Below, one piece after another: positions 1-6,132 of a stretch of 9,859 nt of DNA. The notes beneath the pieces are model-generated. The model saw only the letters and a program-made list of their open reading frames with translations, was not told the DNA's origin and searched no databases. Source of the DNA: CAVZLD01 sp964522605. Its GTDB lineage: Bacteria > Planctomycetota > Planctomycetia > Pirellulales > Pirellulaceae. The translations under genes and the position numbers were made by a program. Positions within the stretch are counted from its first letter, which is position 1; each line of letters starts with the position of its first letter. Where the stretch lies: positions 1 to 9,859 of the forward strand of contig CAZFWV010000257.1 of NCBI GenBank assembly GCA_964522605.1, in the 5' to 3' direction.

Positions 1-57
1 ATTGGATGCGTGTTGCTCGTTCACGAAAGACCCTCCCCGGCCGCTACGCGTCCGACG

Positions 58-172
58 CTCCCGCGTGCGGGAGGGTGTATAAGTTCCGCTGAACCAACAA
101 CTTAAAAGTTGCGCGATCTCCGCGCGGGAGGGTGATGTGACTTTCTCGAATCCCACAACTTAAGAACTGCAT
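58..172 (+). repeat. Dispersed intergenic repeat, left copy, with tandem hairpin units
   Basis: This non-coding stretch has a second copy in opposite orientation at about 5705-5812. The block at 66-78 (TGCGGGAGGGTGT) and the block at 91-102 (GAACCAACAACT) recur on the minus strand at 5807-5795 and 5781-5770, with 12 and 13 bases between blocks. CGATCTCCG (114-122) recurs at 5758-5750. The copy contains a perfect 7-bp hairpin (58-64 with 67-73), a 6-bp inverted repeat CAACTT/AAGTTG (98-103 with 106-111) and a short CTCC/GGAG hairpin (118-121 with 127-130). A second, diverged unit starting ACAACTTAA lies at 155-193, so the element looks like two imperfect tandem units. Its outer edge may reach about position 30. 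I see no reading frame in it. Structured repeats between genes are common in planctomycetes, but I cannot name this family. Confidence 0.75.
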
Positions 173-177
173 GACCT

Positions 178-193
178 CCCCGGCCGGAAGGGG
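178..193 (+). promoter_or_regulatory. Ribosome binding site inside a small hairpin, before the DUF58 gene
   Basis: GGAAGGGG at 186-193 lies six bases before the GTG at 200 and is the best Shine-Dalgarno match in the spacer; it decides the start. CCCC at 178-181 can pair with GGGG at 190-193 across an eight-base loop, which would hide part of the site. This stretch is also the end of the second repeat unit, so the repeat seems to supply the ribosome binding site. The hairpin is short (4 bp), and any effect on translation is inference. Confidence 0.5.
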
Positions 194-199
194 CTCGCT

Positions 200-1078
200 G
201 TGGACCTGTTTGACTCGCAGTTTCTCCAGAAGCTTGAATACCTGTCGCTCGTCTCGCGCCGAGCGTTTCAGGGCCAACTCTTGGCGCACCGGCGGACAAA
301 ACAACTGGGCAGTGGAATCGAGTTTGCCGATCACCGAGAGTACGTGGCGGGGGACGACTATCGATATCTCGATTGGAACGTCTTTGCGCGTCACGGACAG
401 TTGCTGTTGAAACGCTTTCAGGAAGAGGCCGACTTGCACGTCTATCTGCTGCTGGATTGTTCGCGCAGTATGGAAACCGGCAATCCTTCCAAGTTCGACT
501 ACGCGCGTCAGATCACTGCTGCCTTGGCCTACATCGCGCTGGCGGATTTGGATCGCGTGTCCGTGATTGCCTTCGCTCACGAACCGCTCGATACGTTTCC
601 GTTGACGCGGGGTAAGCAGCGCATCGTGTCGCTCCTGCGGTTTCTGGAAAACCTGCATCCCGTCGGTCACGATACCGACCTGCGGCGCGTTTCCGATACG
701 TTTGTGCACCACACATCGAGAACCGGACTGGCGATTGTTGTGAGTGACTTCTTCGATCCCCGAGGATTTCAGGACGGACTGGATCGGCTTCGCTACTGTC
801 GTCACGAACCGCATCTAATTCAGGTTTACGATGCGTCGGAAGCCGAACCCGCACTGCGTGGCGAGATGGACTTGGTCGACGTCGAAACCGGTCTGCAGCG
901 AACGGTTACGATCAGTTCGCGAAATCTGAGAGAATACCGGCGTCTGTTTGGCGAGTTTCTCGAGAGTGTGCGGAGCTACGCCCGCCAGCAGGGTTTGGCG
1001 TGTGTTCAGACTCGGACGGATGTTCCCTTTGATGATTTGATCTTGCGCATGATGCGTCTAGCGGGCAATGTGGAGTAG
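200..1078 (+). CDS. DUF58 family protein with VWA domain
   Basis: A 292-residue cytoplasmic protein with no signal peptide or membrane segment. The DUF58 signature is at residues 40-64: an EFADHREY block, then GDDYRYLDW and an AR pair. A VWA fold follows, with the metal-binding (MIDAS) residues in place: D86, S88 and S90 (DCSRS), T159 (HDTDL) and D183 (VVSDFFD). The C-terminal part (about 205-292) is typical of the family. The GTG start is chosen because a Shine-Dalgarno sequence precedes it and an in-frame TAA stands at 161-163; the product then begins MDLFDSQFL as family members do. DUF58 proteins usually sit beside MoxR AAA+ ATPases and VWA membrane proteins. Here the BatA-like gene follows after nine bases, so the two are surely co-transcribed. 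The ATPase itself is not in the window. The family is clear; the exact role is unknown. Confidence 0.93.
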   Translation: MDLFDSQFLQKLEYLSLVSRRAFQGQLLAHRRTKQLGSGIEFADHREYVAGDDYRYLDWNVFARHGQLLLKRFQEEADLHVYLLLDCSRSMETGNPSKFDYARQITAALAYIALADLDRVSVIAFAHEPLDTFPLTRGKQRIVSLLRFLENLHPVGHDTDLRRVSDTFVHHTSRTGLAIVVSDFFDPRGFQDGLDRLRYCRHEPHLIQVYDASEAEPALRGEMDLVDVETGLQRTVTISSRNLREYRRLFGEFLESVRSYARQQGLACVQTRTDVPFDDLILRMMRLAGNVE

Positions 1079-1087
1079 GGGACTGAC

Positions 1088-2992
1088 GTGCAGTTGACTC
1101 ATCCCAGTGCACTTTTGTGGCTGCTGTTGGCCGTGCCGCTAATTGCGCTGTACATGCTCCGCGTTCGTCGACGACAGGTGCCCGTCTCGACAATTCTCTT
1201 CTGGGAACAGGTCTTCAGCGATCGCCGCCCGCGCGTCGTCTGGCAACGTTTGCGACACCCGCTTTCCCTGTTGCTCCAATTGATCTTGTTGGGCCTGTTG
1301 GTCCTTGCGCTCGCCGAACCGGAGTGGACGGGACGCGCGGCACGGGGGCGACCAATTGTGCTCGTGCTCGATAACTCCGCCAGCATGCAGGCAACGGATG
1401 TTGCGCCCGACCGTTGGACATGGGCTCAACGTGAGGCGCGTCGTTTGATTCAGTCCTTACGGCCGGCCGATCAGGTGGCCCTCCTCGTTGCCGGCAGCCC
1501 GCCTCGCGTCGAAGTGGGACTGACGGACCATAAACGCACCTTACTAAAGACTCTGCGTAGATTGTCGGTAACCGATAGCCCGACCGCGGTTGCTGATGCG
1601 GTATCGCTGGCCCAGAAACTGCTCCTCGGCAAGCCGCAATCGCAGATCGTCGTGATTGGTGATGGACAGGGAAGGGCACAGTTGTTGTCGGAAGGTGAGG
1701 CACCTGTGGCCTGGATTCCTTGCGGGTCTGCGGTGGGGAATGTGGCGATTACGCGTTGGCAGGTTCGCCGCAGTCCGCTGGACCCACGAGGAGTGTATGC
1801 CTTAGTCGAGGTCGCGAATCTGTCCGAGGGGAATGTGTCGTGCCGGTTGCAGGTGTTCCTTGATGATGAGTTGATCGACGTGGTTCCGCTTCGATTGAAA
1901 CCGGATGAAGTCTGGCAACAAGTTCAGGAGTACGCGGTGGATCGTGGGGGACAGATCCGGGCTCAACTCGATCTGCCGGACGCGTTAGCATGCGATAACC
2001 AGGCACTGGCCCTGCTTCCGGATCGCGAAAACCAAGCGGTGACGTTGGTGACGTCGGGAAATCGGTTTCTGGAAAATGCCTTGCGTGCCTTGCCCGATGT
2101 CGAATTGACGGTCACCGATACGATTCCGCCTGAGGTCGCCGCGGAGACGATCCTCATTTGCCACAAGCAGAATCCACCCGCCACCGGATCCGCGCAGCGA
2201 CTGTTCTTGATTGACCCACCGGGTGGTGAGGCGTTGACAGGGGCCGTCTTCGGTGAACCGCTCGGCGAAACACTCGTGGTGGAACAGGCTTCCGATTCTG
2301 CGCTGATGTCGCATGTCCAACTTCTGCACGTCACCGTATCCGGCGTGCGGCAGCTGCAAGTGCCCGATGATTTTCAGGTCTTGGCTCAAGCTCCCGGCGG
2401 TGTGCCGGTGGTTGCCGCGCGGATCGGACCGTCCGGTAGGACGTTGATCTGGAACCTGGGGCTGGATCAAGGTGAGTTGCCACTGCGAACGGCGTTTCCC
2501 ATCTTGTTGAGCAATGCAACGCGGTGGTTTCAGGGTAATGCGGCACCTTGGCAGGAAGCCTACTCGACAGGATCGTTCGTCACGATCGGGCGCGAAGAAC
2601 TCGATTCTGTTCAGCAGGAATCTGCGGAAGCGTTGCCATCGATGCTCGACGGTCAACTGATCGGCCCCGATGGTCAGTCCCGAACGCTCTCTTCCGCCGC
2701 GACTGAATGGACGCTCGGTCCGTTGGATCGCGTTGGCCTCTGGCGGATTGTGGATGCGCCGTCGAAACGTGAAACCGCGGGATCGTCGGATGTCTCGCCG
2801 CAGACGCTGAAAGAAATCGCCTGCAATCTGGTCAATCGGCAGGAGAGCGACCTGCGCGTTGCCGCTGGGGAAAGTGACTCGATGCAGAACAAAACATCCG
2901 GGGGTGCGCCGTTATGGTGGTACCTGACGCTCGTCGGTTTGTGTTGGACAGCCGCCGAGTGGTTCCTCTATCAGCGGCGGTGGATTGCGTGA
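1088..2992 (+). CDS. BatA-like membrane protein with VWA domain
   Basis: A 634-residue inner-membrane protein. It starts with the BatA/aerotolerance-type N-terminal module: a helix at about 7-24, a basic loop (RVRRRQ, 25-30), the STILFWE stretch at 34-40, and a second helix at about 58-76. A VWA domain follows, with MIDAS residues D95, S97 and S99 (DNSAS), T166 and D192 (VIGDG). Residues about 218-320 look like a beta-rich adhesion-type domain; the next 280 residues are unassigned. A last helix at about 608-627 ends in YQRRWIA. The basic loops place the VWA domain in the periplasm. The GTG start has AGGGGA just before it and lies nine bases after the DUF58 stop. The stop codon shares a base with the next ATG. 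Bat genes were first linked to aerotolerance in Bacteroides; that role should not be carried over here. Confidence 0.92.
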   Translation: MQLTHPSALLWLLLAVPLIALYMLRVRRRQVPVSTILFWEQVFSDRRPRVVWQRLRHPLSLLLQLILLGLLVLALAEPEWTGRAARGRPIVLVLDNSASMQATDVAPDRWTWAQREARRLIQSLRPADQVALLVAGSPPRVEVGLTDHKRTLLKTLRRLSVTDSPTAVADAVSLAQKLLLGKPQSQIVVIGDGQGRAQLLSEGEAPVAWIPCGSAVGNVAITRWQVRRSPLDPRGVYALVEVANLSEGNVSCRLQVFLDDELIDVVPLRLKPDEVWQQVQEYAVDRGGQIRAQLDLPDALACDNQALALLPDRENQAVTLVTSGNRFLENALRALPDVELTVTDTIPPEVAAETILICHKQNPPATGSAQRLFLIDPPGGEALTGAVFGEPLGETLVVEQASDSALMSHVQLLHVTVSGVRQLQVPDDFQVLAQAPGGVPVVAARIGPSGRTLIWNLGLDQGELPLRTAFPILLSNATRWFQGNAAPWQEAYSTGSFVTIGREELDSVQQESAEALPSMLDGQLIGPDGQSRTLSSAATEWTLGPLDRVGLWRIVDAPSKRETAGSSDVSPQTLKEIACNLVNRQESDLRVAAGESDSMQNKTSGGAPLWWYLTLVGLCWTAAEWFLYQRRWIA

Positions 2993-5577
2993 TGTTGGCG
3001 GCCATGCCCTTCAATCTGGATCTTTCCCGACCGCTGCTGTTGATCGGCCTGCTGGCGATTCCCTGGCTGGTGTACTGGTGGCGTCAGAGTCTGGTGGACC
3101 TCACTCATTGGCAGCGGATGTTCTCGCTGGGGATGCGCAGCCTGCTCGTTTTGTGCCTGGTGTTCTCTCTGGCGGGACTGAATCTAGTTCGGCCGACTTG
3201 GCGACAGTGTGTGATTGTTGCACTGGACCGTAGCGCGAGTATCGGGCAGCAGGCACGCGAGGTAACCGACACCTATCTCCAACAACTCGGCAAAGCAGCG
3301 CGGGGACAGCCCGTAATGTGGATGGAGTTTGCGCGCCAGCCGGAGACGATCCAGCCACTGGAGAGCTTTTCAAGTACCTCCAACACGACACGGTCGGAAG
3401 GTGGGGATGCGGATTCCAGCGAGCGATTGGCGACCAATTTGGAGTCTGCTCTAGAGGTTGCCGCGGCGGCAATTCCTCCAACCTACGCACCCCACGTGCT
3501 GCTGTTGAGCGATGGTCATGCGACCGAGGGAGACGTCATGCGTGCCGTATTGGCCAGTGAGGTTCCCATTTCCACGGTGCCTCTGCCGGCCCCCGACGAT
3601 CCCGAGGTCCAAATGGCTCAGGTCCAGGTCCCCGCGACCGTTCGCGAAGGGGAACCATTTTTTCTGGAACTGGTCATCAATTCCAATCGGGCGGGAGCGG
3701 CGCGGATTGAAATCTTTCGAGATGGAGTGCGGGTGAATACGGAAGCGACGGAAGTCGTGGAATTGACGCCCGGCGAAAACCGGTTTCGCATTCCTCAGCA
3801 AGTCGTCGACTTAAGACAAGCTCTCTTCACCGCCCAGGTTTCCTCCGCCGCCGATACGCGCCTGGATAACAATCGGGCGAACGCCGTCGTTGTCACTTCG
3901 GGCCGTCCGCGCATCCTGCTGTCGGACAGCGATTTGTCGCAGACGGATGCCCTCCGCTGGGCGCTCGAAGAACAGTCCATTCAGGTCGATCTGCGTCCGG
4001 TCGAGGGCATTCCTGCTTCTCTGGCCGAACTTCAGCAGTTCGATGCGGTGGTTCTGTCGAATGTTCCTGCAACCGATTTCACGCCGCAGCAAATGGATTC
4101 GTTGCGCAGTTACGTACAGGATCTCGGTGGCGGTCTAGTGATGCTGGGCGGAGACCAGTCATTCGGTCTCGGCGGCTACTATGGCTCACCGCTTGAGGAG
4201 ATCCTGCCGGTCCGCACCGATTTCGAAAAGGAAGAGGAAAAACCCAGTTTGGCGCTTCTGTTGTTGATTGACCGTTCCGGGTCGATGGGCGGTCAGAAGA
4301 TCGAACTGGCAAAAGACGCGGCCCGCGCCGCTGTCGAGCTGTTGGGACCGCAAGATCAAATTGGTGTGATTGCCTTTGATGACGAATCCTACTGGGTCAG
4401 CCCGCTCCATCCCGCGGCGGATAAACAATTTGTCTTGCAGCGAATCGGCACGATGGTGGCGGGGGGCGGAACCAACATTTATCCGGCGATGAGCGATGCG
4501 TTCGATGCGCTGCAGAAAGCCGTTGCCCGACTGAAACACTTGATTGTTCTGACCGATGGAATCTCGGCGCCCGGTGACTTTGGCGGAATCACCGCCGACA
4601 TGGCGGCTGCGCAGATTACCGTCTCGACGGTTGGCGTCGGGGAAGGTGCCGATCAGCAACTGCTGCAGCAGATGGCCCGTCAGGGACGTGGTCGCTATTA
4701 CTTCTGCGATGATCCCCAGTCGATCCCTCAGGTCTTTGTTAAGGAGACGGTGACGGCCAGCAAGTCGGCCCTGAACGAAACTCCCTTCGTTCCGCTGCAG
4801 ATCCAGTCCACTCCGGTCTTGAGTTCCATTGATCTGCAAGCCGCCCCGGTTCTGCTTGGGTTCGTCGCGACACGTCCGAAACCGACCAGTGAAGTCATCC
4901 TGGTCACGGAGAGCGGTGAACCCCTCCTGGCGTGGTGGCGCTATGGATTGGGCGTTTCTTTGGCGTTCACCTCGGATGCGTCCAGCCGATGGGCCGCCGA
5001 ATGGCTCACCTGGAGCGACTTTCCGCTGTTTTGGGCGCAGTGCGTGCGTCATGTCCTGCGCAACAGCGCCGCGTTGGGTGCCGATGTGCAAATCCAACCG
5101 ATGGGGGAAGAAACAAACGTGCAAGTGGATCTGCTGGACGAGCAAGGTGAGCTTCGTTCGGCTGCAGACGTGCAGTTGACCGTCATGCGACCTTCGGCCC
5201 AGGAAGAACGTCAAGAGCTCGATTTGTCCCAAACAGCACCGGGACGCTATACGGCACAAATCGCTACGCAAAATCCGGGAGCCTACTTTCTGGAATTGGC
5301 CGTTCGGGGCACGACCGGTCCACCGCTTCGTCAGTCCCGGGCCCTGTTCGTTGGGTACCCGGATGAACTGCAGCTGAAGCCCACCGACGAAACCCTGTTG
5401 CGACGGATTGCCACCGAATCGGGAGGCCGGTTCAACCCGACACCAGAGCAAGTCTTTCAGCCGCTGCGTCCGGCCGAGATGGTGGAACCTCTATGGCCGT
5501 ATCTACTTGCGACGGCTTTGGTGCTTCTCGTGCTGGATGTTGCCCTGCGACGTATCGACTTGAGCGGTGGACGGTAA
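2992..5577 (+). CDS. Membrane protein with two VWA domains and a glutamine amidotransferase-like domain
   Basis: An 861-residue protein. Two N-terminal helices (about 14-30 and 48-64) flank a basic loop. VWA domain 1 has D79, S81, S83 (DRSAS), T148 and D174. A beta-rich linker (about 205-300) leads to an amidotransferase/ThuA-like alpha-beta fold (about 305-410) with a GGGLVMLGGDQSFGLGGY core. That core has no cysteine, so amidotransferase activity is unlikely. VWA domain 2 has D427, S429, S431 (DRSGS), T494 (GGGTN) and D522 (LTDG). A further beta-rich part and a helix at about 835-851 end in a basic tail. The large domains should be periplasmic. The frame is open from 2914, but I choose ATG 2992 because it overlaps the upstream stop (TGATG), leads straight into the membrane helices, and suggests translational coupling. 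ATG 3004 is the alternative. Such proteins recur in planctomycete DUF58/BatA clusters with unknown function. Confidence 0.9.
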   Translation: MLAAMPFNLDLSRPLLLIGLLAIPWLVYWWRQSLVDLTHWQRMFSLGMRSLLVLCLVFSLAGLNLVRPTWRQCVIVALDRSASIGQQAREVTDTYLQQLGKAARGQPVMWMEFARQPETIQPLESFSSTSNTTRSEGGDADSSERLATNLESALEVAAAAIPPTYAPHVLLLSDGHATEGDVMRAVLASEVPISTVPLPAPDDPEVQMAQVQVPATVREGEPFFLELVINSNRAGAARIEIFRDGVRVNTEATEVVELTPGENRFRIPQQVVDLRQALFTAQVSSAADTRLDNNRANAVVVTSGRPRILLSDSDLSQTDALRWALEEQSIQVDLRPVEGIPASLAELQQFDAVVLSNVPATDFTPQQMDSLRSYVQDLGGGLVMLGGDQSFGLGGYYGSPLEEILPVRTDFEKEEEKPSLALLLLIDRSGSMGGQKIELAKDAARAAVELLGPQDQIGVIAFDDESYWVSPLHPAADKQFVLQRIGTMVAGGGTNIYPAMSDAFDALQKAVARLKHLIVLTDGISAPGDFGGITADMAAAQITVSTVGVGEGADQQLLQQMARQGRGRYYFCDDPQSIPQVFVKETVTASKSALNETPFVPLQIQSTPVLSSIDLQAAPVLLGFVATRPKPTSEVILVTESGEPLLAWWRYGLGVSLAFTSDASSRWAAEWLTWSDFPLFWAQCVRHVLRNSAALGADVQIQPMGEETNVQVDLLDEQGELRSAADVQLTVMRPSAQEERQELDLSQTAPGRYTAQIATQNPGAYFLELAVRGTTGPPLRQSRALFVGYPDELQLKPTDETLLRRIATESGGRFNPTPEQVFQPLRPAEMVEPLWPYLLATALVLLVLDVALRRIDLSGGR

Positions 5578-5585
5578 AGGTAACA

Positions 5586-5606
5586 CGCCCTCCGGTTCCG
5601 AGGGCG
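5586..5606 (+). terminator. Candidate hairpin terminator after the three-gene VWA operon
   Basis: CGCCCTC (5586-5592) and GAGGGCG (5600-5606) form a perfect 7-bp GC-rich stem around a seven-base loop. The hairpin starts eight bases after the stop of the last VWA gene, where a terminator would be expected. No run of T follows, so it is not a classical intrinsic terminator; it could instead protect the 3' end of the mRNA. It would separate the operon from the coiled-coil gene at 6133. Confidence 0.45.
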
Positions 5607-5704
5607 AGAACCGATGACAGAACCGACCATTCTGGTATTCTAATGGCAGCGGCGCAGCCGATGGATCCAGGACGACGCACGGATGTCCGGCCTCTGTCGG
5701 TTCC

Positions 5705-5812
5705 GCCTGAGTTGGAAACGCGATCAAGAAGTTGGAGTTACTCTCCCTCCGGAGATCGTAACGTTTACTAGTTGTTGGTTCATCCGAAGTTACAACACCC
5801 TTCCGCACTCAG
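5705..5812 (-). repeat. Dispersed intergenic repeat, right copy, inverted relative to the left copy
   Basis: Read on the minus strand, this stretch matches 58-172 in block order and spacing: TGCGGAAGGGTGT (5807-5795), TTCGGATGAACCAACAACT (5788-5770) and CGATCTCCG (5758-5750). The left copy has TGCGGGAGGGTGT, TTCCGCTGAACCAACAACT and CGATCTCCG. After the last block both have a GGGAG run, and then a weaker match through AACTTCTTGA toward 5705. Identity is strong in the blocks and poor between them, as expected of a structured, diverged element rather than a recent duplication. I see no transposase or target-site duplication. The two copies bracket the three-gene VWA operon in opposite orientation. 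Confidence 0.75.
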
Positions 5813-5835
5813 CTCGCTGTGACGCACAAGTCGAG

Positions 5836-5955
5836 CGACACCGAAGATCGGGAAGAGGAACCACGGATCGAACGGACAAAACGGATCTTCGCGGATCTGT
5901 CCGTGCCGATCCGTACCCTCCGTCCAATCCGTGGCTACCTCTCCTTCTTCGGTCG
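5836..5955. repeat. Long imperfect palindrome with CCACGGAT arms
   Basis: The 27-base arms at 5861-5887 and 5908-5934 pair in three blocks: CCACGGAT/ATCCGTGG, ACGGA/TCCGT and ACGGATC/GATCCGT. Mismatched bulges of three and four bases separate them. The 20-base loop (5888-5907) repeats the GGAT and TCCGT words. Weaker pairing continues outward between the purine-rich side ending at 5860 (GAAGAGGA) and the pyrimidine-rich side after 5934 (TACCTCTCC, CTTCTTCGG), to about 5836 and 5955. From memory, palindromes built from repeated CACGGAT words are scattered through planctomycete and other environmental genomes, but I cannot confirm the family here. It is unrelated in sequence to the repeat just before it. 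The open frame across it (5683-6045) is an accident of the repeat. Confidence 0.75.
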
Positions 5956-6132
5956 AAACAGAACGCGATATCCTCTGGAGGTAGAGTGAATCTTGTTCGC
6001 AGACTCAGGAAAAACCAACGCTTCTCAACTGCACGGCCTCTCTGAGAGAGTCAGGCTGGCAGGCCTGGAGAGGGTGGAGCGTGCGACGCGATCGGCGCGT
6101 TTCAAGCGAGAGAGAACGGGGGCACACCGATT
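5956..6132 (+). other. Leader region before the coiled-coil gene, with possible hairpins and a 19-codon ORF
   Basis: This non-repeat part of the spacer leads into the gene at 6133. GGAGGT (5977-5982) stands three bases before a GTG at 5986 that opens a 19-codon frame rich in arginine, ending in TGA at 6043-6045. CCTCTC (6037-6042) can pair with GAGAGG (6068-6073), enclosing a second stem CAGGC/GCCTG (6052-6056 with 6063-6067). The same CTCT stretch can instead fold on the adjacent AGAG (6045-6048). The purine-rich stretch ending in GGGGG (6109-6122) is the only ribosome-site candidate for 6133. I see no clear promoter. The spacing of GGAGGT to GTG is tight, so the small ORF is doubtful. Confidence 0.25.

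Noticed and set aside
44..814. Open frame of 256 codons on the minus strand over the DUF58 gene
   Set aside because: Antisense shadow of a clearly coding gene with DUF58 and MIDAS motifs; the product has no recognisable domain and begins inside the repeat.
2914..2991. Upstream in-frame ATG (2914) as start of the double-VWA gene
   Set aside because: It would overlap the BatA-like gene by 79 bases and add a non-membrane stretch before the N-terminal helices; the ATG at 2992 overlapping the TGA stop is the usual arrangement.
4186..5451. Open frame of 421 codons on the minus strand over the double-VWA gene
   Set aside because: Its length comes from the codon bias of the sense gene; the product is of low plausibility (Arg/Gln-rich, no domain), and the sense strand has intact catalytic and membrane motifs throughout.
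5503..5808. Open frame of 101 codons on the minus strand across the end of the VWA gene and the right repeat
   Set aside because: Overlaps the coding end of the VWA gene, the terminator hairpin and the repeat, with no domain or ribosome site.
58..5955. Insertion sequence or CRISPR array as the explanation of the repeats
   Set aside because: No transposase frame, terminal inverted repeats with target duplication, or regular repeat-spacer units are present; there are only two diverged copies of one element and one palindrome.
5683..6045. Open frame of 120 codons on the plus strand in the spacer
   Set aside because: It runs through both repeat elements and the palindrome; the translated sequence simply decodes the repeat words. 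Only its last 19 codons have a ribosome site and are noted as a weak leader ORF.
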